Assembly: GCA_028281705.1 (NCBI GenBank)
Contig: JANQJH010000439.1
Span: 1 to 39,814 of the forward strand
Direction: 5' to 3'
Length of the DNA: 39,814 nt
From: Verrucomicrobiales bacterium
GTDB taxonomy: Bacteria; Verrucomicrobiota; Verrucomicrobiia; Verrucomicrobiales; DEV007
The position numbers and the translations under genes are program-made. The notes under the pieces were generated by a model. That model was not told the DNA's origin. It saw only the letters and a program-made list of their open reading frames with translations, and did not search any database. Of this stretch, positions 8,689 to 17,342 are shown in pieces. Numbering within the stretch: the stretch's first letter is position 1; each line of letters opens with the position of its first letter.

Positions 8689-10794
8689 TTATTGGGGCAG
8701 GTCGACTTGTTCTTTGGTTTGGAAATACTTGATGAGGTCCAAGACCTCTTTCTCTTTCAAGGTCTGCAAGAGTCCTTCCGGCATCATGGAGACATTCGCC
8801 GTCTGACGCGAAGCGATGTCGCCCTTGGAAACGACGGATTGCTGACCGACCATGCTGAGCACGACCCGCTGATCATCCTCTTGCGTGACGCTGCCCGCCA
8901 GGACCTGACCGTCTTTGGTCGTGATCATGACCATCTTGTAGGCGTCCGGGATATCGCCACTGGGATCGAGCATGTTGAGCAAGAGATAGTCGAGATCGGC
9001 CCGATTGGATCCCGTGAGTTCGGGGCCAACGATGCCCCCTTCACCGAACATCTTGTGGCAGGCCATGCAGACGCGCTGGTAAACGGCACGCCCCGCGGAA
9101 ACATCGGCCCCGGCCAGCGCCTCCGGCGTCGCCATCTTCCGGTACCGGGCAATGAGCGCCTCCTTGTCCTCGGAAAGCGGCTTCACTCCGTAGGCCCGGG
9201 TGAACTCTTCCCCTAGCAAATGACTCAGAGAGCGCGCTACATAGGCGGGGAGATCCTTGCGGCGAACGGTCCCAGCTTTCAAGGCGCGGAACAAAGCGTT
9301 AGCGTAAGTCTGTCGCATGGCCAGCGTTTCGATGACGGCCTGGCGAGCTTCCTGTGGAAAATCGGCGTAACGGCCCAGAAGAATGTTCGCGGCCTCGTCC
9401 GACTCGAAGACGCTGTAACCTCGGATCGCGGGTATGCGGAGGGCCTCTTCATCAAGAAGCCGACCGAGTATGGGAATCAATTCTTCCCGGCGCTGGGTCA
9501 ACAGGGAGGCCAAGGCCTGACGCCGCTCCGAGAGTTCGGCGCTCGTCTGGGCCAAGGTTTCCAGGGCCCGTTGAGTGGCGGCCTCGTCGCCGAAGACTTG
9601 GCTGAGCTGTCCCGTCAAGCGGCGCACCTCCTCGTCCGGGCTCTCTGACAGTTTGACACTGAGGCCGAGCCACCGCCGGGGCGGCGTGACCTCGCGCTCC
9701 CCCTCGAGACCGAGCAAGATGCCTTTCAGCAGAGCGGCCCGCGTGGTCGTGTTCGCCGTCGTATCGAGAGCCGCGAGCAAGAGATCGAGCGACGCGCGCG
9801 TGTCCATCTTCTGCACTTGTTGCCGCCGGACGTCGTCGAGTTCCTGAATCTTCCGTGGCTCCTTCTTTGCGGGAGCCGGCTTCTTCCTCCTTCCCTTGTC
9901 ATCGAGATTGGCCCGCATCTCCTTATCCGTCGGCGTCTTCGAGGACACGCCCTTGTCTGGCACCTCGACCTGCGCCGTCCAGAGGATGGCGTTGAGCACC
10001 ACCTTACGGAAGTTGTCGTTCTGCCAGCTCATGTGGTTGTGCGCTCCGGTGAATCCAAATCCACGCCCTTTCCCATCGGGCCGTTGGTAGGCCCAGGCGA
10101 CGTGCTGACTCTGACCCTCGGCCACGGCCTTGCGAACGTGCGGATTTCCACTACGGGGACCATCGGGACGCTTCAGCGTCTCCAGGCCCGGCACGGCCGA
10201 GAGAATCGGCGTGACGCCCTCGAGTTCAGAGACGAAACGCATGTGGTAGTACCACTCATCATTGATACTGAAGGGCGTGAGCCCGTTGGCCACGGGGTGA
10301 TCGGGAAAGGAGGCGAAGTTAGGCGTCCAATGGGGATTGACCGACCAATCGAGCGCGCAATAGCCACCCATCCATTCGAGAAACTTCTTCCCCGGCCGCC
10401 CCATCTGCGCCTCGGTCGCCCAGTGGATCATGACGACGCCCGCGCCTTTCTTCATCAGGGCATCGAAGTCATCGAGCTTGGGATTGAGCAAATGCCCCTG
10501 GTGACCCGTGCAAAAGATGACAATGGTCGCCGCATCCACGAGCACGGAAGGCTCACTGGGATAACCCGGTTCCTCGAGCACGACCGGATCGACCGCGAGA
10601 TCCGACTCCGCCAGCGCATTGGCCAAGAGAATGCTACCGGCTCGATGTTCGTGGGCCATCGGTCCGTGGCTCGGCTTGCCATGGATGAAGACGACTTTGG
10701 CCTTCTCCACGGCGAGAACGCCGGCGGAGGTGAAGCCAAGCCAGGTCATCACGACCGCGCTGAGGAAGGTGGAAGAGACGGTTCTATTTTTCAT
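8689..10794 (-). CDS. ThuA-domain protein with C-terminal PVC-type cytochrome c domain
   Basis: 701 residues from the ATG at 10794, which opens a signal peptide (MKNRTVSSTFLSAVVMTWLGFTSAGVLA). The frame stays open 60 bases further upstream. Residues ~30-270 form a ThuA-like fold (VVFIHGKPSHG, FCTGHQGHL, GVVMIHWATEAQMG, HPVANGLTPFSINDEWYYHMRF, GFGFTGAHNHMSWQND). A Lys-rich linker and a helical region follow. The C-terminal ~145 residues are a PVC haem-binding domain with CMACH at ~576, GPELTGSNR, and a candidate axial methionine in SMMPEGL. First gene of a two-gene operon with the dehydrogenase at 6420-8687, its probable electron donor. ThuA domains are linked to trehalose or other sugar use, and this combination recurs in PVC genomes. 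Confidence 0.9.
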   Translation of the reverse strand: MKNRTVSSTFLSAVVMTWLGFTSAGVLAVEKAKVVFIHGKPSHGPMAHEHRAGSILLANALAESDLAVDPVVLEEPGYPSEPSVLVDAATIVIFCTGHQGHLLNPKLDDFDALMKKGAGVVMIHWATEAQMGRPGKKFLEWMGGYCALDWSVNPHWTPNFASFPDHPVANGLTPFSINDEWYYHMRFVSELEGVTPILSAVPGLETLKRPDGPRSGNPHVRKAVAEGQSQHVAWAYQRPDGKGRGFGFTGAHNHMSWQNDNFRKVVLNAILWTAQVEVPDKGVSSKTPTDKEMRANLDDKGRRKKPAPAKKEPRKIQELDDVRRQQVQKMDTRASLDLLLAALDTTANTTTRAALLKGILLGLEGEREVTPPRRWLGLSVKLSESPDEEVRRLTGQLSQVFGDEAATQRALETLAQTSAELSERRQALASLLTQRREELIPILGRLLDEEALRIPAIRGYSVFESDEAANILLGRYADFPQEARQAVIETLAMRQTYANALFRALKAGTVRRKDLPAYVARSLSHLLGEEFTRAYGVKPLSEDKEALIARYRKMATPEALAGADVSAGRAVYQRVCMACHKMFGEGGIVGPELTGSNRADLDYLLLNMLDPSGDIPDAYKMVMITTKDGQVLAGSVTQEDDQRVVLSMVGQQSVVSKGDIASRQTANVSMMPEGLLQTLKEKEVLDLIKYFQTKEQVDLPQ

Positions 10795-11224
10795 GGCAGC
10801 ATGGATATTCAATTTCAACTTCGCACGACCGGCTACGTTGCTCTCTCGTATCAAGCACGTCCGATGAAGAGGGCTACCGCCTTTTGCCGCCCCAGGTCAA
10901 GGACACGACTCATTATCGGGATCGTGGATGAAGCTCGTGGACAACGAGGCAGCCGCCCCGAAAAAAAGGAGGCGCTCGCGGGAAACCAGTCGCCTGCGAA
11001 CGCCCCCTCTGGGTCGGGTGCTAGAAATAGAGGTTCAAAAATCGATTGGGCACGTCACCCATGGATTGGATTCCCCGTATTTCATGTCTAAGACACCGGA
11101 CCCATTCGAGCTGTGACAAAAAAAAGCACGGATCTCGACTCGGCATCCACTCCCGGAACGGGCAAGCTGCCTGGCGCGATCATGGGATCGATTTTCATTC
11201 TGCCAAGGACGACTACAGGCCGAT
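10795..11224. other. non-coding stretch
   Basis: 430 bases upstream of the ThuA gene. I see no convincing gene, RNA or repeat. The frames that stay open have no recognisable motif and are interrupted. The promoter of the ThuA/dehydrogenase operon presumably lies near 10800-10900, but no clear -35/-10 pair stands out. Confidence 0.5.
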
Positions 11225-11430
11225 GAACTTCCGCCGGAGCAAGTCGAATTTTCGAGGTGAAGATCCGCCCCGTGCCGGCGGAAAATTGCTACATGCCCTC
11301 GTGCCCGGCGATCCCGAGGCCAGCGCCCTCAGCCAAGCCATTCGACACGCCGATGATTACGAGCCGATGCCCTCGAAACGGCCGAAGCTAGCCAACAACT
11401 TCATCAAGAACTTCGAATCGACCGCTTCTG
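11225..11430 (+). pseudogene. relic of a Planctomycete-type cytochrome (PSCyt1) gene
   Basis: Pieces of the PSCyt1 N-terminal domain appear in order but in different frames. First comes ELPPEQVE, then one base out of frame FEVKIRPVPAENCY (from 11251), which corresponds to the usual FFE-KIRPVLAENCYECH start. After another frame change comes ALVPGDPEASALSQAIRHAD and PMPSKRPKLANNFIKNFE, the end of the domain. The haem box CxxCH and the ~35 residues between the halves are gone. In the family this domain heads large DUF1549/DUF1553 proteins of PVC bacteria. Nothing of those domains follows, so only a short, decayed N-terminal scrap is left. Confidence 0.65.
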
Positions 11431-11544
11431 TCCGCGCGACAAGCGTCCCTATCATCTCCAAGTTTGAACTAGCCTACCATTGACCTCGACAGACGAAACG
11501 CCTGTTTGTAGGAACTTCAGCCCTTGAGTTCGCAGGATTGATAA

Positions 11545-11628
11545 AGGGACTAAAGTCCCTCCCACTTTCCTGGCAGAAAACACTCAAGTATGCGCTGCCA
11601 TAAGAATGTGGCAGGGACTTCAGTCCCT
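11545..11628. repeat. pair of inverted REP-like palindromes (AGGGACT...AGTCCCT)
   Basis: AGGGACTAAAGTCCCT at 11545-11560 and AGGGACTTCAGTCCCT at 11613-11628. Each has 7-base arms, with CCCAC on the right flank of the first and GTGG(C) on the left flank of the second, so the two units face each other. A degenerate copy (GTAGGAACTTCAGCCCTTGA) precedes them near 11507. The same palindrome recurs at 29007 and 33675. This is the layout of REP pairs (BIME-like) in the gap before the alpha/beta hydrolase gene. No REP-associated tyrosine transposase gene is in the window. Confidence 0.7.
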
Positions 11629-11726
11629 GAGCCCACCTTTGCCCCTAACGTGAAACCGGCGCCAAAGCCTGATTGACAACTGCACGCCCATTCCTTAGAC
11701 AGGGCCATCCACTGAAGCGACCTGTG

Positions 11727-12635
11727 ATGCATTTCCCGCGAATCCCTCTTATTGTTCTGTTTCTCGCAGCCATGACGCTGCCAGCGCTTCGAGGCGAGAC
11801 TGAGCCGCCGTTCACTCAGGAAAAGGATGTCGTCTTCGAAGACCGTCACGGCGTTGGACTCCTCATGGATATCTTCACCCCGGCCGGCGATGGAGGCAAC
11901 GGGCGCGGTCTCGTCGTCGTCGCCAGTGGCGGCTGGTCCTCGAGTCGAGGCAAGATCCGCGATCTCATGGCCGGTGGCGTCTTTGAGGTCTTCTGCAAAC
12001 GGGGTTATCACGTCTTCGCCGTCCGCCCGGGCTCCATCAGCCGATTCTCGGCCGCGGACATGATCCGTCACGTCGAAGACGGCATCCGCTGGGTCAAATC
12101 GAAGGCGAGCGACTACGCAATCGATCCCCAGAAGTTAGGCCTCTTCGGCGCTTCGGCCGGAGGCCACCTGGCGAGCCTAACAACATTCACCACACTACGA
12201 ACGGATGCCAAGACCGATGCCACCGTCGCCGCCGCGGTGGTCTTCTTTCCCCCAACGGACTTCCTCAACTACGGCGGCAAGGCCTTGAGTCCCCGCGGTG
12301 ACGACCGCATCAGCCAACTCCTCGGAGGCCTCGCCTTTCGCCAGGGCCTGCAAGGAATCTCAGAGGAGGCCATCTCAAAGGCGCTCATCGCCATTTCTCC
12401 CGCTCGGTTGGCCATCGCTGAGGCGCCTCCTTTCCTCCTCATTCATGGTGACGCCGATCCCGTGGTGCCACTGCAACAATCAGAGGCTCTTCTCAAAGCC
12501 TTGGAGGCGAAGAAAGTGAAAGCCAAGCTGGTCGTCAAACCGAACGGCGGGCATCCCTGGCCGACCATTCGGGAAGAAGTGATCGTGGCCGCGGATTGGC
12601 TGGACGACGAGACCGGAGTAGAAGGAGATTCGTAA
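11727..12635 (+). CDS. secreted alpha/beta hydrolase (esterase/lipase-like)
   Basis: 302 residues from the ATG at 11727, which gives a compact signal peptide (MHFPRIPLIVLFLAAMTLPALRG). The frame is open 54 bases upstream. The fold is that of the BD-FAE/dienelactone-hydrolase type: VVVASGGW as the oxyanion region, GASAGGH with nucleophile Ser143, LLIHGDADPVVPL with the acid at Asp242 or Asp244, and GGHPWP with His276. Such enzymes hydrolyse carboxylic esters, and secreted relatives in polysaccharide-degrading bacteria remove acetyl or feruloyl groups. The gene stands alone between a REP-rich gap and a broken antitoxin gene. The hydrolase assignment is safe; the substrate is unknown. Confidence 0.88.
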   Translation: MHFPRIPLIVLFLAAMTLPALRGETEPPFTQEKDVVFEDRHGVGLLMDIFTPAGDGGNGRGLVVVASGGWSSSRGKIRDLMAGGVFEVFCKRGYHVFAVRPGSISRFSAADMIRHVEDGIRWVKSKASDYAIDPQKLGLFGASAGGHLASLTTFTTLRTDAKTDATVAAAVVFFPPTDFLNYGGKALSPRGDDRISQLLGGLAFRQGLQGISEEAISKALIAISPARLAIAEAPPFLLIHGDADPVVPLQQSEALLKALEAKKVKAKLVVKPNGGHPWPTIREEVIVAADWLDDETGVEGDS

Positions 12636-12728
12636 GCGCCCGGGATCACCCGAGAAATTGGCCAATGTATTTCTCGTGACTCCCTTCAGAAAGCTTGTGT
12701 TGTTCGCGCTCTTGTACAACCATTGTGT

Positions 12729-13006
12729 GTGGCCACTATTCTCGACATCGCCCCGAACTCCTGACCAAGGCGCTAGAACTTAGCCGCGAGCAAACGAAAC
12801 AAGGCGCCGTCGAAGTCGCTCTTCGAGAGTACATCCTACGGCGCCTGGATCCGGCATCCCTTGAAGACGAGGACCTGGAGAATTCCGTGGAAGCGATCGC
12901 CTTACGGAGGAGTCAGTTCGAAGGGCTGCTCAACGAAGTTTCCGAGTGGACTTCATTTGATACCAAAGAATTTTCCGAAGCGATCCGCGAGTTCGACGAA
13001 GGCTGA
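12729..13006 (+). pseudogene. VapB-like antitoxin with N-terminal frameshift, no toxin partner
   Basis: The frame ending at 13006 contains PELLTKALELSREQTKQGAVEVALREYILRR, which matches the short VapB antitoxin family (usual form: M-R-T-T-hydrophobic-DID-ELL-A-L-G). The residues just before it in that frame make no sense (VCGHYSRHR). The frame one base over reads V-A-T-I-L-D-I-A-P from a GTG at 12729, exactly the missing N-terminus. One added C in the CCCC run near 12751-12754 would join them. A ~50-residue acidic tail follows (ASLEDEDLENSVEAIALRR...). No PIN toxin frame follows within 300 bases. It looks like a decayed orphan antitoxin, although translation from 12695 in the shifted frame cannot be excluded. 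Confidence 0.55.
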
Positions 13007-13344
13007 TTTCATCTTTGGCTCCAAACTCATAGCCCAGGTACCGGCTTCGCGATTCTGGGACATTCCTATGGAAAATCAAGAGAGCGAAATCAAGCTCAGT
13101 CCTGATGAATTGCCAGGGTCATTGACACTTTGTAGGACACCCTGACGACGGTGACCGTGACCAGTCATCGCCACCGGCACGCCGGGTGACATTTGAGTTG
13201 ACCATGCGGCGCCGATCCGTGTAAATCTAAGCGGTTACGACAAAGTTCCTCTAAGAAAACTGTTCGCCATGACATTTGCCTACTCAACGGGCAAGTCCGG
13301 CGGTCGTAGCTTTGGCTCCACGTGACATCAAGCATGCGATCTTA
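13007..13344. promoter_or_regulatory. intergenic region upstream of the sdh operon with candidate promoter
   Basis: No gene is supported in these 338 bases, and the toxin expected after the VapB-like frame is absent. A TTGACC at 13198-13203 followed after 16 bases by TGTAAA (13220-13225) is the best sigma-70-like candidate for the sdh operon. It would leave a leader of about 115 bases. The match is modest and this is only a suggestion. Confidence 0.3.
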
Positions 13345-14148
13345 ATGAATTCGACAAACGCTTCACTCAACAGGGCCGCGTTTGGACAAACAATGCGCCA
13401 GGATGCGTGGTGGATGCAGCCGATTGCCGTTTTTCTCGGACTCTCGGCTTTTATCATCTACTCGACCTGGGCGGCGTTTCAGGGGGAGCACTACACCCAC
13501 GGCCCCTACCTCTCGCCCTTTTATTCGCCCGAACTCTTTGGGGATTCACCCCACAGCTGGTTCGGTCCCAAACCCGGCATTTGGCCGAGCTGGCTCCCCT
13601 GGTCCCCCGCCTTCCTCATCCTCTGGGCGCCCGCCGGGTTTCGACTGACATGCTACTACTATCGCGGGGCCTACTACAAGGCCTTCTGGGCGGACCCCCC
13701 ATCGTGTGCCGTGGGCGAGCCGCGCAAGATCTACCTGGGAGAGAATTCCTTCCCGTTGATTCTGCAAAACGTGCATCGTTACTTTCTCTACATCGCCCTC
13801 ATCTTTCTCGTCTTGCTCTCCATCGATGTCTGGCACGCCCTCTGGTTTGAGGATCCGGCCACGGGCGAGAAATCATTTGGCATCGGTTTGGGAACCCTTG
13901 TTCTCGCAATCAATGTCTGCCTCCTCGGCGGATACACCCTGGGGTGCCACTCCTTCCGCCACCTCATTGGCGGACGCATTGATCTGCTCTCCAAGGCGCC
14001 GAAGAGGCAGTGCGCCTATTCCTGTGTCAGTTGTCTCAATCGTGGCCACATGCGCTGGGCCTGGGCCAGCCTTTTCTGGGTCGGATTTTCCGACATCTAT
14101 GTGCGGCTCTGTTCGATGGGAATTTGGGAGGATTTTAGGATTTTGTAA
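13345..14148 (+). CDS. sdhC: succinate dehydrogenase/fumarate reductase membrane anchor (cytochrome b-type) subunit
   Basis: 267 residues from the ATG at 13345; an upstream in-frame start at 13276 adds an unlikely hydrophilic tail. Five hydrophobic helices: WWMQPIAVFLGLSAFIIYS, FLILWAPAGFRLTCYYYRG, YFLYIALIFLVLLSIDVW, LGTLVLAINVCLLGGYTLG and MRWAWASLFWVGFSDIYVRL. Several His residues near helix ends (QNVHRYF, DVWHALW, GCHSFRHL, GHMRW) are candidate haem ligands. It lacks the look of classical E. coli SdhC/SdhD and resembles the single large anchor that accompanies the mycobacterial Sdh1-type flavoprotein. Its stop overlaps the sdhA start by one base (TAATG). The role is inferred from position and topology. 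Confidence 0.82.
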   Translation: MNSTNASLNRAAFGQTMRQDAWWMQPIAVFLGLSAFIIYSTWAAFQGEHYTHGPYLSPFYSPELFGDSPHSWFGPKPGIWPSWLPWSPAFLILWAPAGFRLTCYYYRGAYYKAFWADPPSCAVGEPRKIYLGENSFPLILQNVHRYFLYIALIFLVLLSIDVWHALWFEDPATGEKSFGIGLGTLVLAINVCLLGGYTLGCHSFRHLIGGRIDLLSKAPKRQCAYSCVSCLNRGHMRWAWASLFWVGFSDIYVRLCSMGIWEDFRIL

Positions 14149-15977
14149 TGGCTGCTGACTACCCCAAACACGAACACGATGTCTTGGTCATCGGCGCGGG
14201 AGGCGCCGGTCTCCGGGCCGCCATCGAAGCCTCGGGCGAGGGCGCTTCCGTCGGCCTGGTGTGCAAGTCGATGTTAGGCAAAGCCCATACCGTGATGGCC
14301 GAAGGCGGCATCGCGGCCGCGCTGGGCAACGTCGATGATCGCGATAACTGGAAGGTCCATTTCTCCGATACGATGCGCGGCGGGCAGTACATCAACAACT
14401 GGCGCATGGCCGAGCTCCACGCCAAGGAGGCCCCGGAGCGCGTGCGCGAACTGGAGAGTTGGGGGGCCCTCTTTGACCGCACCAAGGGAGGACGGATATT
14501 GCAACGCAACTTCGGTGGCCACCGCTATCCGCGCCTGGCGCATGTCGGCGATCGCACGGGACTGGAAATGATCCGCACGCTTCAGGATCACGGCATTCAT
14601 CAGGGCATCGATGTGCACATGGAGTTTACCGTGGTCTGCCTTCTGAAGGATGGCGATCGTGTGAGTGGCGCTCTGGCCTACGATCGCGAGCGCGGCCGGT
14701 TCAGGGTCTTCCACGCCAATGCGGTGGTGTTGGCCACGGGCGGCATCGGGCGCGCCTACCGCATCACGAGCAACAGCTGGGAGTACACGGGCGACGGCCA
14801 CGCCCTGGCCTATCGGGCCGGCGCCGAACTGATCGACATGGAGTTCATCCAGTTTCACCCCACGGGCATGGTGTGGCCACCCAGCGTGCGCGGCATTCTC
14901 GTGACCGAAGGGGTTCGCGGTGAAGGTGGTGTCCTGCTCAACAAGGAGGGCAAGCGCTTCATGTTCGACGACATTCCGGACAACTACAAGAGCCAGACTG
15001 CGGATAGTCCGGAAGAGGGTTGGCGCTACACCCAGGGGGACCGCAACGCCCGACGCCCCCCGGAACTCCTGACACGGGATCACGTGGCGCGCTGCATCTT
15101 GCGCGAAGTGCGAGAGGGTCGCGGCAGCCCTCACGGAGGCGTCTTTCTCGATATCGCGTGGATCAGTGAAAAACTCGCCAACGGCGCGGAGCACATTCAG
15201 AAAAAGCTGCCTAGCATGTATCACCAGTTCATGCAACTGGCCAAGATCGACATCACCAAGGAACCGATGGAGGTGGGCCCCACGACCCATTACGTCATGG
15301 GCGGGATCCGCGTCAATGCCGACTCACAAATGTCCAATGTCCCGGGACTCTTTGCCTGCGGCGAATGTGCCGCCGGGATCAACGGCGCCAATCGCCTCGG
15401 CGGCAATTCGCTCTCTGACCTCCTCGTCCTGGGCAAGCGGGCCGGCGAGTACGCGGCCAAGTTCGCCAAAGAACACGGCGGCACTTCCATCGACATGAGC
15501 CAGGTCGAGGAAGCCGAACAGGCCGCCTTGAAGCCCTTTTCCGAAACTCCAATCGAGGGGGAAGAGTCGAACAATCCCTATGATATTCAATTCGCACTGC
15601 AGGAGACCATGCAATCCCTCGTCGGCATCGTTCGCCAGGGCGCGGAGATGGAACAGGCGCTTGAGAAAATCGCTCAACTGAAGAAACGGGCGCAACGTGT
15701 CGCCGTCACCGGACATCGCGAATTCAATCCCGGCTGGCACACGGCGCTCGACCTGGCCAATCTCTTCACCGTGGCCGAAGCCGTGACCCGCTCCGCACTC
15801 CTGCGGGAAGAGAGCCGGGGTGCTCAATTTCGCAAAGATTTCACCAGTAAAGACCCTGAGTGGGGCAAGGCCAACATCGCAACCTCCCAAGGACCGGACG
15901 GCCAAATGAAGGTCGAACGGATTCCCATTCCCGAGATGCCGGCCGAACTCAATGCCATCATCGAAGAGATGGGCTGA
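14148..15977 (+). CDS. sdhA: succinate dehydrogenase/fumarate reductase flavoprotein subunit
   Basis: 609 residues. The FAD-binding GAGGAG lies at 16-21. GKAHTVMAEGGIAAALGN holds His47, the residue that carries covalent FAD in this family. Substrate-site and structural motifs follow: HVGDRTGLEMIRTL, QFHPTGMVWP, VRGEGGVLLNKEGKRFM, THYVMGGIRVN, and GANRLGGNSLSDLLVLG. The enzyme couples succinate/fumarate interconversion to the quinone pool via SdhB and SdhC. The KAHTVMAEGG start and the DNWKVHFSDTMRGGQYINNWRMAELHA-type region match the subclass seen in mycobacterial Sdh1 rather than the E. coli type. Translationally coupled to the anchor gene (one-base overlap). The gap to sdhB is 64 bases. Confidence 0.96.
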   Translation: MAADYPKHEHDVLVIGAGGAGLRAAIEASGEGASVGLVCKSMLGKAHTVMAEGGIAAALGNVDDRDNWKVHFSDTMRGGQYINNWRMAELHAKEAPERVRELESWGALFDRTKGGRILQRNFGGHRYPRLAHVGDRTGLEMIRTLQDHGIHQGIDVHMEFTVVCLLKDGDRVSGALAYDRERGRFRVFHANAVVLATGGIGRAYRITSNSWEYTGDGHALAYRAGAELIDMEFIQFHPTGMVWPPSVRGILVTEGVRGEGGVLLNKEGKRFMFDDIPDNYKSQTADSPEEGWRYTQGDRNARRPPELLTRDHVARCILREVREGRGSPHGGVFLDIAWISEKLANGAEHIQKKLPSMYHQFMQLAKIDITKEPMEVGPTTHYVMGGIRVNADSQMSNVPGLFACGECAAGINGANRLGGNSLSDLLVLGKRAGEYAAKFAKEHGGTSIDMSQVEEAEQAALKPFSETPIEGEESNNPYDIQFALQETMQSLVGIVRQGAEMEQALEKIAQLKKRAQRVAVTGHREFNPGWHTALDLANLFTVAEAVTRSALLREESRGAQFRKDFTSKDPEWGKANIATSQGPDGQMKVERIPIPEMPAELNAIIEEMG

Positions 15978-16041
15978 CAGGCCACCCGCTTCATTCCTCC
16001 CAGCACTGACCAACCTCGAGCACTGACACCCATCCCATCCC

Positions 16042-16827
16042 ATGAAATCGGCAACCTTCAAGATCTGGCGGAGTGGCGAAGAGGAGGGCGGCAGATTCGA
16101 GGAGTATGCCGCCGAGGTCGAGGAGGGCATGGTGGTGTTGGACGCCGTCCGGCAGATCCAATCGAAGCAAGTGAACGATCTCGCGCTACGCTGGAACTGC
16201 AAGGCCGGGAAGTGCGGCTCTTGTTCCGCCGAGATCAACGGGATGCCCAAGCTGATGTGCATGACCCGCCTGAGCGATCTCCCCCTGGACAAGCCCGTTA
16301 CCGTCGAGCCCATCAAAGCCTTTCCCCTGATCAAGGATCTGGTGGCGGATGTCTCCTCCAACTACCGGGCGAAGAAGTCGATCAAGAAATTCAAACCGCG
16401 GGCGCCGGATGAAGCCGACGGCACCTGGCGCATGGTGCAATCGGACGTCGATCGCGTCCAAGAGTTTCGCAAATGCATCGAGTGCTTTCTCTGTCAGGAC
16501 GTGTGCCACGTTCTTCGAGACCATCGCTTGCACGAAAAGTTCGTCGGCCCGCGCTCACTTGTCTACGCCGCGAGCTTGGACATGCATCCGCTGGATGTCG
16601 AAGATCGCCTCGAGGATCTCAAGGAATCTCACGGGGTGGGCTATTGCAACATCACGAAGTGTTGTACCAAAGTCTGCCCCGAAAACATCACCATCACCGA
16701 CAACGCGATCATTCCTCTCAAGGAACGCGTGGTGGACCGGCACTACGACCCCTTGGCCAAATTGTTCCGGCTATTCCGCCGCCGTCCATCGTCAGAAACT
16801 CAAGCCCAATCGGAGAACCATGACTAG
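16042..16827 (+). CDS. sdhB: succinate dehydrogenase/fumarate reductase iron-sulfur subunit
   Basis: 261 residues. The [2Fe-2S] ligands are Cys53, 58, 61 and 73 (CKAGKCGSC...C). The [4Fe-4S] ligands come from CIECFLCQDVC at 145, 148, 151 and/or 155. The third cluster uses CNITKCCTKVCPE at 202-212. The spacing is that of a complete three-cluster SdhB/FrdB. It passes electrons from the flavoprotein at 14148-15977 to the membrane anchor. The last eight bases overlap the start of the next gene. The start ATG has no good Shine-Dalgarno. Confidence 0.96.
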   Translation: MKSATFKIWRSGEEEGGRFEEYAAEVEEGMVVLDAVRQIQSKQVNDLALRWNCKAGKCGSCSAEINGMPKLMCMTRLSDLPLDKPVTVEPIKAFPLIKDLVADVSSNYRAKKSIKKFKPRAPDEADGTWRMVQSDVDRVQEFRKCIECFLCQDVCHVLRDHRLHEKFVGPRSLVYAASLDMHPLDVEDRLEDLKESHGVGYCNITKCCTKVCPENITITDNAIIPLKERVVDRHYDPLAKLFRLFRRRPSSETQAQSENHD

Positions 16828-17338
16828 CGCGCAAACGACGAACACTCGGGAACTGAAGCAGCTTAGTGTCGACGCCATTCCCGCGGCGCTGGAAAAAGCG
16901 AAGCACTATCGGCTCCTCAACGAACCGGATGCCGCGGAGAGTATCTGCCGCGACATCCTCCGGGCAAAACCCAACGATCAGGAAACCTTGATCGTCCTTC
17001 TCCTCGCCATGAGTGATCACATCGGGCAAGGCTACACCGTGGCGCGGCAAACCATCGGTGAAGTGCTCGACCAGATCGAGGACGACTACCGTCGCATCTA
17101 TTACAGCGGCATCGTTTGGGAACGACGCGCTCTGGCCCAGCTGAAACAGGGCGGCCCCGGATCGGGTTTCAATGCCTATGATTGTCTGCAGGACGCCATG
17201 GTCTGCTTCGAGCAGGCGGAAAAACTACGACCAGCGGGCAACGACGATGCCATGCTCCGGTGGAACCACTGCGTCCGCCTCATCGAACGCAACCGTCTGG
17301 AAGCGCGACCCGACTCGGAGGAGTTCCAGCTCGAGTAG
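16820..17338 (+). CDS. TPR-like protein at the end of the sdh operon
   Basis: 172 residues, MTSAQTTNTRELKQ... . The frame is open far upstream inside sdhB, but that part is the shadow of sdhB. The ATG at 16820 overlaps the sdhB stop by eight bases, which argues for coupling. The sequence is helical with TPR-like pairs: AALEKAKHYRLLNEPDAAES / ICRDILRAKPNDQETLIVLL, and CFEQAEKLRPAGNDDAMLRW. No signal peptide or membrane segment is seen. A scaffold or assembly role for the Sdh complex is possible from position alone; there is no direct evidence. Its stop is four bases from the convergent vapC stop. Confidence 0.8.
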   Translation: MTSAQTTNTRELKQLSVDAIPAALEKAKHYRLLNEPDAAESICRDILRAKPNDQETLIVLLLAMSDHIGQGYTVARQTIGEVLDQIEDDYRRIYYSGIVWERRALAQLKQGGPGSGFNAYDCLQDAMVCFEQAEKLRPAGNDDAMLRWNHCVRLIERNRLEARPDSEEFQLE

Positions 17339-17342
17339 ATAG

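Noticed and set aside
10990-11060. GGTTCAAAAATC resembling a tRNA T-loop
   Set aside because: No acceptor stem, anticodon arm or CCA end can be formed around it.
9817-11091. 424-codon plus-strand frame opposite the ThuA/cytochrome gene
   Set aside because: Composition mirrors the antisense gene and there is no motif; the part beyond 10794 is also featureless.
14274-15290. 338-codon minus-strand frame inside sdhA
   Set aside because: Antisense shadow of the flavoprotein gene.
15324-16361. 345-codon minus-strand frame across the sdhA-sdhB joint
   Set aside because: Antisense to two certain genes, no domain.
16349-16819. upstream extension of the TPR-like frame within sdhB
   Set aside because: Ser/Arg/Thr-rich out-of-frame reading of sdhB; the ATG at 16820 is the sensible start.
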